From Streptomyces kanamyceticus (lineage in GTDB: Bacteria > Actinomycetota > Actinomycetes > Streptomycetales > Streptomycetaceae), in the NCBI RefSeq assembly GCF_008704495.1, contig NZ_CP023699.1, positions 8,680,001 to 8,744,000 of the forward strand: 64,000 nt of DNA, given 5' to 3'. The position numbers and the translations under genes are program-made. The stretch's first letter is position 1; each line of letters starts with the position of its first letter. This document shows positions 40,042 to 47,846 of this stretch, piece by piece. The notes below the pieces were generated by a model. That model saw only the letters and a program-made list of their open reading frames with translations, did not search any database and was not told the DNA's origin.

Positions 40042-40104
40042 GGAGTAGCCCTGTGGTCATAGGCATGTCAATGGTATGAACCAAACAAGGACTAGACCAA
40101 TTCG
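40042..40104 (-). promoter_or_regulatory. Chitinase 2 promoter with TGGTC-type boxes
   Basis: Minus strand: TTGACA (40071-40066) and, 18 bp on, TACTCC (40047-40042). Upstream lie TGGTTCATACCA (40083-40072) and TGGTCTAGTCCT (40099-40088). The longer element CGAATTGGTCTAGTCCTT (40104-40087) recurs with one change in the chitinase 3 promoter, as does TTGACATGCC. The boxes nearly abut the 3' end of the AraC gene at 40109. Confidence 0.75.
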
Positions 40105-40108
40105 GCGG

Positions 40109-41065
40109 TCAGGGCCGTGTCGCGGGGGTGTGCGCCAGGGCGGCGCGGTGCTGGGTGGGGGTGATGCCCCGGCGGCGCTTGAAGGCGACGCTGAGGGCGA
40201 AGGTGGTGGAGTAGCCGACCTCGCGGGCGATGGCGCCCACCGTGGCGTCCGTGTCGCGGAGGAGGTCGGCGGCCAGTGCGACACGCCATGTGGCCAGGTA
40301 CGTCATGGGAGGTTCGCCGACGTCGCGGGCGAACCGGCGCGCCAGGCCCGACCTGGACACGCCCACCTTGGTGGCGAGCGCCGCGACGGTCCACGGGTGG
40401 GCCGGGTCGTCGTGCAGGAGCCGGAGCGCTCCGGCGACCACGGAATCGTCTGTCGCGCGATACCAGGCGGGGGCATGACTTCGGGGCCGGTCGAACCACG
40501 CGCGCAGCGTGGCGACGAGCAGCAGGTCCAACAGCCGGTCCAGGACGGCCTGTTGGCCCGGCTTGTCGTGCCGCACCTCCTCCTCGACCAGCGTGAGGAG
40601 CGTCCGGTCGCTCTCGCCGCGCGGCACCACGACCACATCCGGCAGCGCGTCGAGAAGACGATCACTGATCCCGCTCGGGCCCTCGTAGGCGCCGCTGATC
40701 AGGAGCGCCGAGCCCGTCTCCGCGACACCGCACGTACGGGGCTCCGGGGCGGGCCCGCCCGCCGCGGCGGCCCTCGCCGTGCGGGCACAGTAGTCCGCGC
40801 CCGTGATGACGCGCCGCGGCGGCGACGCGGGATCTTCGGCGACGGTGTACGGGGCGGGGCCGCGCAGTACCGCGATGTCGCCGGGGCCGACCTCAATCGG
40901 CTCGCGGCCGGTGGCCGAGATCCAGATCCGGTCGTGCGGCGCGACGACCAGAGTGAGGTGGGCGCCGCTCGCGAAGCGCAGGGACCAGCCCGGGCTGATG
41001 ACGGTCCGGGTGAAGACGGCCCCGCGCGCCCGGACCCCGTCGAGGAGCTGCGCCAACGTGTCCAC
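40109..41065 (-). CDS. AraC family transcriptional regulator (AraC-type cupin N-domain)
   Basis: 318 residues. The N-terminal half is a cupin-like ligand domain (VFTRTVISPGWSLRFASGAHLTLVV, GDIAVLRGPAPYTVAEDP) of the AraC_binding_1/cupin_6 type; the C-terminal half (220-315) has both AraC helix-turn-helices (WTVAALATKVGVSRSGLARRFARDVGEPPMTYL, VGAIAREVGYSTTFALSVAFKRRRGITP). This subfamily usually activates or represses an adjacent oxidoreductase gene; here the divergent NmrA-like gene (80 bp away) is the obvious target. Confidence 0.92.
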   Translation of the reverse strand: MDTLAQLLDGVRARGAVFTRTVISPGWSLRFASGAHLTLVVAPHDRIWISATGREPIEVGPGDIAVLRGPAPYTVAEDPASPPRRVITGADYCARTARAAAAGGPAPEPRTCGVAETGSALLISGAYEGPSGISDRLLDALPDVVVVPRGESDRTLLTLVEEEVRHDKPGQQAVLDRLLDLLLVATLRAWFDRPRSHAPAWYRATDDSVVAGALRLLHDDPAHPWTVAALATKVGVSRSGLARRFARDVGEPPMTYLATWRVALAADLLRDTDATVGAIAREVGYSTTFALSVAFKRRRGITPTQHRAALAHTPATRP

Positions 41066-41145
41066 CCCGCCACGGTAGACGTACGGACATCGGCTTGGGC
41101 GCCTGAGCCATCGCTTCGTCCCGTGCGGCGGGCTTGGGTCGAGGC

Positions 41146-41997
41146 ATGACTGAACACCCGATTCTCATCACCGGCGGTACGGGCAAGGTCGGCGGCCGCG
41201 CCGCGGCCCGACTCGGCCTCATGGGCGTCCCGGTACGCGTCGCTTCGCGCTCCGGTGAGCCCCGGTTCGACTGGCAGGACCGGACCACCTGGCGCGCCGC
41301 CCTGGACGGCGTGCGCAAGGTCCTCCTCGTGCCGTACGACGGCGAACTCCTGACCCGGCCGTTCCTCCAGTACGCGAAGGAGCTCGGCGTCGAGCGGGTC
41401 GTGCTGCTCTCCGGCCGCGGCGCCGACGTGCCCGGATACGCGAGCGAGGACAGCGCCGCGGGCCGGACGCACATCGACGGCGAGGACGCCGTGCGCACCT
41501 GTGGCCTGGAGTGGACGATCCTGCGGCCCGCGTGGTTCGCGCAGAACTTCAGCGAGGGCTTCTTCCGCGACGCCGTGCTCGCGGGCGAACTGAGACTCCC
41601 CGCGGGTGACGGCGCGGCCGCCTTCGTGGACGCCGAGGACATCGCGGCGGTCGCGGTCGCGGCGCTCACCGAGGACCAACACGTCGGTGAGACCTACGAG
41701 TTGTCCGGGCCCGGCGCGCTGACCATCGGTGAGGCGGCCGCCCTCATCACCGAGGCCACAGGCCGCACGGTGCGCTATGTCCCGCTCGCCCACGGGGACT
41801 TCGTGGCCGAACTGATCGCCGAAGGCTGGCCCGAGGCGGATGCCGAGGAGTACGCCGACGCGGTCGGCCCCATCCGCCGTGGCATGGACAGCCACTTGTC
41901 CGACGGAGTGCGGGCCGCCCTCGGCCGCCCGGCCCGCCCCTTCGCCCGGTTCGTCGAGGAGGCGGCGGCCGCCGGGGCGTGGCGCGACCTGCCGTAG
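41146..41997 (+). CDS. NmrA-like / NAD(P)H-binding SDR protein
   Basis: 283 residues from ATG 41146. Rossmann motif ILITGGTGKVGGRAAARL at residues 7-24, then VRVASRSGEPRFDW, RVVLLSGRGADVP, WTILRPAWFAQNFSEGFF, and the late FVDAEDIAAVAVAAL. It belongs to the NmrA/quinone-oxidoreductase-2 group, which bind NADP(H) and either sense redox state or reduce small substrates. It faces the AraC gene, a very common pairing. Cytoplasmic, single domain. Confidence 0.88.
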   Translation: MTEHPILITGGTGKVGGRAAARLGLMGVPVRVASRSGEPRFDWQDRTTWRAALDGVRKVLLVPYDGELLTRPFLQYAKELGVERVVLLSGRGADVPGYASEDSAAGRTHIDGEDAVRTCGLEWTILRPAWFAQNFSEGFFRDAVLAGELRLPAGDGAAAFVDAEDIAAVAVAALTEDQHVGETYELSGPGALTIGEAAALITEATGRTVRYVPLAHGDFVAELIAEGWPEADAEEYADAVGPIRRGMDSHLSDGVRAALGRPARPFARFVEEAAAAGAWRDLP

Positions 41998-42041
41998 GAA
42001 ATGCGGCTGCGCGAGCGGCCCCGCTGCGCTAGAACCGTGCC

Positions 42042-42851
42042 ATGGAGGACGAGCAGCGGTTGCCCGGCGGCAGGACGGTGGGGGCGGTGCGCCGCGGAGG
42101 CGCGGTGCACCGGCCCGTACAGCCGTGGACGCCCACGGTGCACGCGGTGCTGCGGCACCTGGAGGCGGCCGGGGTCGAGGGCGCGCCGCGGGTCATCGGC
42201 GTGGACGACCAGGGGCGTGAGCTGCTCACGTACCTCGACGGCGAGACGGCCGGCGAGGAACTGCCCTGGCCCGCCTGGGTCTACTCGGACGCCGCGCTCG
42301 TCGCCGTGGGCCGGTGGGCCCGGCGGCTGCACGACGCGACCCTCGACTTCGTGCCGCCGCCGGACGCGCGGTGGCTCGCCGGGCAGACGTGGCGGCCCGG
42401 CCTGATCATCGGTCACCACGACGCCGCCCCGTGGAACGCGGTCTGGCGCGACGGGCGGCTCGCGGGCTTCTTCGACTGGGACACCGCGGGTCCCTCTTCC
42501 CGCGAGTTCGACCTGGCGTTCATGGCGCTGACCTGGGTGCCCCTGCACGCGCGCTCGTTCGCCGAACGGACCGGCTTCACCGCCTTCGACGAGCGCTCCC
42601 GGCGGCTGCGTCTGCTGCTCGACGCGTACGGGTACGGGTACGGGTACGCAGGGGACCGCACCGCGTTCGGGACGGTGGTCGCCGCGCGGGCCAGGACCAA
42701 CGCGGAGGTCATCCGCCGCATGGCCGCCGACGGCGACCCCGTCTACACGGCACTGGAGCCGGTCGCCGCCGAACTGGAACAGGCCGCACGAGAGGTCGCG
42801 CTGCTGCCCGCCTCGTTCTGGCATCCGGCTGCCGGGGGTAGGTCCGACTAG
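42042..42851 (+). CDS. Aminoglycoside phosphotransferase-family kinase
   Basis: 269 residues. The catalytic loop GHHDAAPWNAVW carries the His-x-Asp and Asn of APH-type kinases and is followed by FFDWDTAG, the metal-binding Asp. The N-terminal lobe is short (the Lys and glycine-rich loop are poorly defined), as in many actinobacterial homologues of unknown substrate. An in-frame (TACGGG) repeat encodes Tyr-Gly-Tyr-Gly-Tyr-Gly near residue 205. It stands alone, 45 bases after the NmrA gene; resistance is possible but not shown. Confidence 0.85.
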   Translation: MEDEQRLPGGRTVGAVRRGGAVHRPVQPWTPTVHAVLRHLEAAGVEGAPRVIGVDDQGRELLTYLDGETAGEELPWPAWVYSDAALVAVGRWARRLHDATLDFVPPPDARWLAGQTWRPGLIIGHHDAAPWNAVWRDGRLAGFFDWDTAGPSSREFDLAFMALTWVPLHARSFAERTGFTAFDERSRRLRLLLDAYGYGYGYAGDRTAFGTVVAARARTNAEVIRRMAADGDPVYTALEPVAAELEQAAREVALLPASFWHPAAGGRSD

Positions 42852-43008
42852 CGCGGGGCGCGTCCCGTTCCCGCGTCCCAGGCGACGTGGATCTCTCCTG
42901 GCCAGAGCCCGTTTCCGCGTTCCCGCATGCCGAATTGCCCGGATTTCGTGGCACCCGTGCCGGATCAGCCCGCACGGTCGAGGTGTCCACGAACCTCTGG
43001 GAGCCCCC

Positions 43009-44151
43009 GTGACCTTACGGATAGCGATCACCGCTGAGCCGATCCCCTCGCACGTCTCCGCACTCGACTTCGTCATCGGCCCCGCCCTCGAACAGGGCCA
43101 CGACGTCGCGCTGCACGCCCCGCTGATGTTCCGCCGCGAAGCCCGGCGGCGGGGCGTGGAGTTCCACCGGGCGGGGACGGACTGGACCTGCGATCCGGCC
43201 GTACAGCGAAGAGCGAGTGAGATCTGGACGTTGGCGGGGAACGCGTCGTTCAACCGGTACGTCTTCGGTCGCCTCTGGCCGGAGCGGGCCGAGGCGAAGG
43301 CCCGTGATTTGATCACCGCGTGGACGCGGGCGCGCCCCGATCTGGTGATCGCCGAATGCAGCGATCTCGGCGCGCACCTCGCGGCGAAGGTCCTCGGCCT
43401 GCCCGTGGTCGCGGCGGACAACGGGCTAGGCCCGGTGCTCCTCGACCTCTGGGACACCGACGTCGCGCCCGCGCTGACCCTCCTCCACAAGCGGTACGGG
43501 CAGGACGACGCTCCCGTACTGCCCGCGCTGCTCACGCCCGCACCGCTCCCGTGGTTCTACGCGGACCCGCCGCCCGCCGCGCGGGCGGTCCGGCGCACCG
43601 TCGCGCCCGAGCGTCCTGACCCGTGGCTCCCTCCGTCCTCCGCCCGGCCCCTCGTCTACGCCAGTCTCGGCACGCTGACCACCGCGATGCCGGGGCTCCG
43701 CACCGTCGTGGGGGACCTGTACCGGGAGATCATGGCCGCGCTCGCCGCGGTCGGCTGCGACGCGATCGTCTCCGCGGGCGGCCTCGCCGACGAGCTGCGG
43801 AGCCCGGACCTCCGCATCCGTGTCGTACGCCACGTCCCGCAGCACGCGCTCCTGCGCCATGCCGACGTGTTCGTGACGCACGGCGGCCGGGCGTCCCTGC
43901 TCGACGCGGTGCAGGGCGCGACGCCCGTCCTCGGCCTTGGCCTCCTCGCCGACCAGCCCGCCAACACCGCCGCGTTCGCGCGTCTCGGTCTCGGCCGTGC
44001 GCTGCACCGCACGGCCACGCGCGAGGAGATCGCCGGGGCCGTCACGGCCGTCCTCGACGACTCCGCCCGCTCCGCCGCGGTGCGCGCGGCGGCGGCCGAG
44101 CTGTCCCGGCTGCCGCCGCTAGACGTCGCGGAGCTCCGGAACGGGTGGTGA
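43009..44151 (+). CDS. Glycosyltransferase, GT1 family (macrolide-type)
   Basis: 380 residues from GTG 43009, five bases after GGGAG. N-terminal acceptor half (RIAITAEPIPSHVSALDFVIGPALEQGHDVALHAP), C-terminal nucleotide-sugar half with VYASLGTLTTAM, VRHVPQHALLRHADVFVTHGGRASLLDAVQGATPVLGLGLLADQPANTAA, the GT1 donor signature. It transfers a sugar to a small aglycone or, as in macrolide glucosyltransferases, inactivates it. Codon 3 is TTA (43015-43017), so translation should depend on bldA. Its end overlaps the dctA end by 33 bases tail to tail. Confidence 0.9.
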   Translation: MTLRIAITAEPIPSHVSALDFVIGPALEQGHDVALHAPLMFRREARRRGVEFHRAGTDWTCDPAVQRRASEIWTLAGNASFNRYVFGRLWPERAEAKARDLITAWTRARPDLVIAECSDLGAHLAAKVLGLPVVAADNGLGPVLLDLWDTDVAPALTLLHKRYGQDDAPVLPALLTPAPLPWFYADPPPAARAVRRTVAPERPDPWLPPSSARPLVYASLGTLTTAMPGLRTVVGDLYREIMAALAAVGCDAIVSAGGLADELRSPDLRIRVVRHVPQHALLRHADVFVTHGGRASLLDAVQGATPVLGLGLLADQPANTAAFARLGLGRALHRTATREEIAGAVTAVLDDSARSAAVRAAAAELSRLPPLDVAELRNGW

Positions 44152-45486
44152 CTCCCGCTTCTGTTCCGCCCGCGGCCGCGGCTTTCCGGTGTGCAGGACC
44201 CCGTTGACGTACGCGATGTCCAGGGCCTTCTCCCAGCGGGCGACGACGAGCGTGGCCACGCTGTTGCCCGCGAGGTTGGTCAGCGCGCGGCACTCGGACA
44301 TGAACTTGTCGATGCCGAAGATGAGCATGATGCCCGCCGCGGGCACCGTGCCGACGGTGGAGAGGGTCGCGGCCAGGGCGATGAAGCCCGCGCCGGTGAT
44401 CCCGCCTGAGCCCTTGGACGTGAGGATCATGACGGCGAGCAGTCCGAGCTGCTGCCCGATGCCGAGCGGCGTGTCCGTGGCCTGGGCGATGTAGACCGCG
44501 GCCAGGGAGAGGTAGATGGAGCTGCCGTCGAGGTTGAAGGAGTAGCCGGTCGGGACGGTGAGGCCGACGATGTCACGCCGTATGCCGAGTCCTTCGAGCT
44601 TCGTCATCAGGCGCGGCAGGGCGCTCTCGGACGAGGAGGTGCCCAGGACCAGGACGAACTCCTCGCGCAGATAGCGCAGCAGCCGGAAGATGTTGATCCG
44701 CAGGGCGGCGGTGACGGCGCCGAGCACGACGATGACGAAGAAGGCGGACGTGCCGTAGAAGAGGCCGATGAGTCGGCCGAGGCTGGTGAGGGTCGAGATG
44801 CCGTAGTTGCCGATGGTGAACGCCATGGCCCCGAAGGCGCCCACGGGCGCGGCCAGCATGACGTAGTGCAGGATCTTGAAGACGACGGCGCTGAGGCGGT
44901 GGACGCCGTCGACGATCGGCTCGCCCACCGGACCGACGGCTTTGAGCGCGACGCCGAAGAGCACCGAGAAGAAGATGACCTGGAGGATGTTGCCCTCGGC
45001 GAAGGCGCCGACCGCGCTGTCGGGCACCAGGTCGGTCAGGAAGTGCCACCAGCCCTGGTCCTCGCCGCTCTTGACGTATTCGCGCGCGTCGCCCTGGAGT
45101 TGGAGGTCGCCGGGGTGGGCGTGGACGCCCGCGCCCGGCTGGAAGACGTTGACGGCGACGAGACCGACGAGCAGCGCGGCCAGCGTGCCCGCCTGGAAGT
45201 AGAGCAGGGACTTGAGCCCCACTCGGCCCACGCGACCGAGGCTGTCGACACTGCCGATGCCGCCCACGACGGTCAGGAAGACGATCGGGGTGATCAGCAT
45301 CTTGATGGCGGCGACGAAGGTGGTGCCGACGGGTTCGAGGCCGGTGCCGACCGAGGGCCACAGCCAGCCGGTCAGGACGCCGGTGACGATGGCGGTCAGA
45401 ACCCAGAAGTACAGCTGCCGGTACCAGGGCCGCTTGCCGGTATCGGGTGGGGAGGGGGTGGAGGTTGGGACATCGGGTGGGGCCAT
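44119..45486 (-). CDS. dctA: C4-dicarboxylate:cation symporter, DctA family
   Basis: 455 residues, eight or more helices plus two re-entrant loops. SSSESALPRLMTKLEGLG is the serine-rich hairpin 1 motif, PTGYSFNLDGSSIYLSLAAVYIAQ and LTSKGSGGITGAGFIALAATL are the dicarboxylate-binding regions, and LIFGIDKFMSECRALTNLAGNSVATLVVARWE the final signature. It imports succinate, fumarate, malate or related acids with protons or sodium. ATG 45486 follows GAGGAG. It is downstream of a D-malate/tartrate dehydrogenase gene, but a foldback element lies between them. Confidence 0.92.
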   Translation of the reverse strand: MAPPDVPTSTPSPPDTGKRPWYRQLYFWVLTAIVTGVLTGWLWPSVGTGLEPVGTTFVAAIKMLITPIVFLTVVGGIGSVDSLGRVGRVGLKSLLYFQAGTLAALLVGLVAVNVFQPGAGVHAHPGDLQLQGDAREYVKSGEDQGWWHFLTDLVPDSAVGAFAEGNILQVIFFSVLFGVALKAVGPVGEPIVDGVHRLSAVVFKILHYVMLAAPVGAFGAMAFTIGNYGISTLTSLGRLIGLFYGTSAFFVIVVLGAVTAALRINIFRLLRYLREEFVLVLGTSSSESALPRLMTKLEGLGIRRDIVGLTVPTGYSFNLDGSSIYLSLAAVYIAQATDTPLGIGQQLGLLAVMILTSKGSGGITGAGFIALAATLSTVGTVPAAGIMLIFGIDKFMSECRALTNLAGNSVATLVVARWEKALDIAYVNGVLHTGKPRPRAEQKRESPPVPELRDV

Positions 45487-45546
45487 GGCGTATCTCCTCG
45501 TCGAAGCGGGCGGGAGCAGGTGGCCTGGAGGGGAGCGAGCGGCTTA

Positions 45547-45741
45547 GGGCCTGTCCGGCGGATCAGGGCGCTGTCGCGGGGTCTGGCACGCGCTCCCCCA
45601 AGCTCTCGGCTCCGCTCGAGCAGGGGAGGCCCCACTGCGTTGCCGCCCTCCTCCGCCTTGCAGCTGCACGCACCAGACCCCGCTCGTGCCCACCGGCATG
45701 CAGATGCCACCCGAGCGCGCCCTGATCCGCCGGACAGGCCC
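45547..45741. mobile_element. 195-bp MITE-like foldback element with 28-bp terminal inverted repeats
   Basis: Perfect inverted repeats at 45544-45571 and 45717-45744 (outer bases TAGGGCCTGTCCGGCGGATC). The element GGGCC...GGCCC is bounded by TA on both sides, as after insertion by a transposase that duplicates TA. A second, inner inverted pair GCGGGGTCTGG/CCAGACCCCGC lies at 45576-45586 and 45673-45683. It has no ORF. Its right end supplies the TAG stop of the upstream dehydrogenase gene. Transcribed RNA would form a very stable hairpin between that gene and dctA. Confidence 0.8.
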
Positions 45742-46796
45742 TAAAGCAGTTCGATGAGCTTCTCGGTGAACTCCGCGGTGGTGGCGGTGCCGCCGAGATC
45801 CCGGGTGCGCACCGCCGTCCCGGCCAGCAGCGCGGCGATCGCGTCGGTGATGTCCTCGGCGGCGTCGGGGTGGCCCAGGTGGTCGAGCATCATGGCCGCC
45901 GACCAGATCGCCCCCAGCGGATTGGCGATGCCCTTGCCCGCGATGTCGGGGGCGGAGCCGTGTACCGGCTCGAACATGGAGGGGAAGTCGCGCTCCGGGT
46001 TGAGGTTGGCGGCAGGGGCGATGCCGATGGACCCGGCGACGGCCGCGGCCAGGTCGCTGAGGATGTCGCCGAAGAGGTTGGAGGCGACGACCACGTCGAA
46101 GCTCCCCGGCGCCAGGACGAACTTCGCGGCGAGCGCGTCGATGTGCTCCTGTTCCCAGCTGACCCGCGGGAAGCGAGCGGCGCGTTCGGCGACCAGCTCG
46201 TCCCAGAACGGCATGGTGTGCACGATGCCGTTCGACTTCGTGGCCGAGGTGAGACGGCCGCCGCGGCGGGTGGCGAGCTCGAAGGCGTGGTCGAGGACGC
46301 GGGTGACGCCCGCGCGCGTGAACACGGCCTCCTGCACGGCCATTTCGTCCGCGAAGCCCCTGTTCATCCGGCCGCCGACCTCGCTGTACTCGCCCTCGAC
46401 GTTCTCCCGGACCACCACGAAGTCGACCACTTCGGGGCGGGCGCCGCGCACCGGGCTCTCGACGCCGTCGAAGACGCGGATGGGGCGCAGGTTCACGTAC
46501 TGGCGAAAGGCGCGCCGGATCGGGATCAGGAGCCCCCACAGCGAGACGTGGTCGGGAACCCCGGGGTAGCCGACCGCGCCGAGCAGGATGGCGTCCTTGT
46601 CGCGGAGCAGGTCGAGTCCGTCGTCCGGCATCATCGCGCCGTCCCGCAGATAGCGCTCGCACGACCAGTCGTACGACGTGTAGGTGAGGCCGAAGCCGTG
46701 GCGTCGGCCGAGGACGTCGAGGACCCGCCGGGCGGGCGGCAGCACCTCGGCGCCGATGCCGTCGCCGGGGATCAGGGCAATGCGGTGGTTCGTCAT
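45741..46796 (-). CDS. D-malate/tartrate/isopropylmalate-type dehydrogenase
   Basis: 351 residues. Beta-decarboxylating dehydrogenase family: LIPGDGIGAEVLPPARRVLD at the start, LLGAVGYPGVPDHVSLWGLLIPIRRAFRQYVNLRPIR substrate loop, VVRENVEGEYSEVGGR, NLFGDILSDLAAAVAGSIGIAPAAN, and EPVHGSAPDIAGKGIANPLGAI. The substrate loop and VENVEGEYSEVGG-like region match D-malate and tartrate dehydrogenases (DmlA/TtuC) rather than leucine-pathway LeuB. The TAG stop codon belongs to the end of the adjoining foldback element, so the insertion lies exactly at the gene end. A LysR-type T-N11-A site precedes it. Confidence 0.87.
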   Translation of the reverse strand: MTNHRIALIPGDGIGAEVLPPARRVLDVLGRRHGFGLTYTSYDWSCERYLRDGAMMPDDGLDLLRDKDAILLGAVGYPGVPDHVSLWGLLIPIRRAFRQYVNLRPIRVFDGVESPVRGARPEVVDFVVVRENVEGEYSEVGGRMNRGFADEMAVQEAVFTRAGVTRVLDHAFELATRRGGRLTSATKSNGIVHTMPFWDELVAERAARFPRVSWEQEHIDALAAKFVLAPGSFDVVVASNLFGDILSDLAAAVAGSIGIAPAANLNPERDFPSMFEPVHGSAPDIAGKGIANPLGAIWSAAMMLDHLGHPDAAEDITDAIAALLAGTAVRTRDLGGTATTAEFTEKLIELL

Positions 46797-46848
46797 GCGT
46801 CGATTGCAACAACGCGCCTGGTGGGGCGTCCAAGACGGAAACCGGATT

Positions 46849-46861
46849 TGCCTTATAGGCA
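46849..46861. promoter_or_regulatory. LysR-type T-N11-A box
   Basis: TGCCTTATAGGCA, a perfect 13-bp palindrome of the LysR T-N11-A form, 53 bases before the dehydrogenase start and directly after the lysR-type gene. It sits in the most A/T-rich part of the locus and is the best candidate target of that regulator. Confidence 0.65.
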
Positions 46862-46880
46862 GGGGTTATTAGCTCTCCGA

Positions 46881-46942
46881 TCAGTCCGTCGCGCGGCCGT
46901 CCGTTCAGTCCGTCGCGCTTGCGTTCGTTCAGTCCGTCGCGC
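46881..46942. repeat. 24-bp-period triplication of the LysR gene 3' end
   Basis: TCAGTCCGTCGCGC occurs at 46881, 46905 and 46929, exactly 24 bases apart. The copy at 46929 encodes the C-terminal Ala-Thr-Asp and TGA stop of the regulator on the minus strand; the two others repeat this downstream of the stop. Confidence 0.85.
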
Positions 46943-47828
46943 TGCCGTCCGCGCCCGTGCCCGCGGCGATCCGCACGAACGCCGTGGCCGCGGGCGACAC
47001 GCTGCCGTGCCTGCTCACCAGCGCGATGTCCAGCGTGGTCGCCGGTTCGATGTCCAGGACGTGCGCGCCCGCCTGCCGGGCGATGTCCCGCCAGGATTCG
47101 GTGACGACGGCGACGCCGACCCCGCCGAGCACCAGCGGCAGCAGGGCGACCCGGTGCTCGGTCTCGGCGGCGACCGTGAAGGCGACGCCCTGCTCGCGCA
47201 GCGCGTCGACGTAGGCGCGCATGCCGGTGCCGAGCTGCCCGACGATCAGCCGCCGGCCCGCGAGTTCCTCGCTGTTCACCGTCGTGCGGCCGGACAGCGG
47301 GCTGTCGGGCGGGACCAGTAGGACGAACCGCTGACGGCCGAGGTCGTAGCGCGCGACCTCCTTCTCGGAGACCGGACCCGCCGACGCGAGGAGTCCCAGC
47401 TCGGCGGCGCCGGTGCGCACCATGTCGATCACCTCACGGGAGGTGAAGGCCGCCCTGATGGCCACGGACACGCCCGGATGCCGCTCGCTGAAGGCCCGGA
47501 TCAGGGTGGTGAGCGGCTCGACCGCCTGGGACGGCATGCAGGCCACGTCGAGCCGCCCCGTGCGCAGCTCGTGCACGGCCTCGACGCTGGAGCGGGCGGT
47601 CCGCAGGCTCCGCACGGCCTCGCGGGCCGGGCCGATCAGCGCGTGCCCGGCCTCGGTGAGGATCGCGCGCCGCCCGATGCGGTGGAAGAGGTCCGTGCCC
47701 AGGTCCCTCTCCAGCGCCCGGACGGCCTGTGACAGGGACGGCTGGGAGACGTACAGGGCCGTGGCGGCGCGGTTGAACCCTCCGTGATCCACGATCGCGA
47801 GGAAGTACTCCAGGTGCCTGATGTCCAT
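46929..47828 (-). CDS. LysR family transcriptional regulator
   Basis: 299 residues. HTH at residues 1-60 (MDIRHLEYFLAIVDHGGFNRAATALYVSQPSLSQAVRALERDLGTDLF), then the substrate-binding domain (GRLDVACMPSQAVEPLTTLIRAF, LGLLASAGPVSEKEVARYDLG, VALLPLVLGGVGVAVVTESW). It is 18 bases behind the threonine-dehydratase-like gene and upstream of the dehydrogenase, all on the minus strand. It resembles the DmlR-DmlA arrangement. Its stop region is triplicated. Confidence 0.92.
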   Translation of the reverse strand: MDIRHLEYFLAIVDHGGFNRAATALYVSQPSLSQAVRALERDLGTDLFHRIGRRAILTEAGHALIGPAREAVRSLRTARSSVEAVHELRTGRLDVACMPSQAVEPLTTLIRAFSERHPGVSVAIRAAFTSREVIDMVRTGAAELGLLASAGPVSEKEVARYDLGRQRFVLLVPPDSPLSGRTTVNSEELAGRRLIVGQLGTGMRAYVDALREQGVAFTVAAETEHRVALLPLVLGGVGVAVVTESWRDIARQAGAHVLDIEPATTLDIALVSRHGSVSPAATAFVRIAAGTGADGSATD

Positions 47829-47846
47829 CCGTACGTGCCCCTCGCG

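Noticed and set aside
42625..42650. TACGGG tandem repeat
   Set aside because: It is in frame within the phosphotransferase gene, encoding Tyr-Gly repeats; simple coding low complexity.
42042..42851. Calling the phosphotransferase an aminoglycoside resistance gene
   Set aside because: Only the general kinase motifs are present; the N-lobe is atypical and there is no resistance context.
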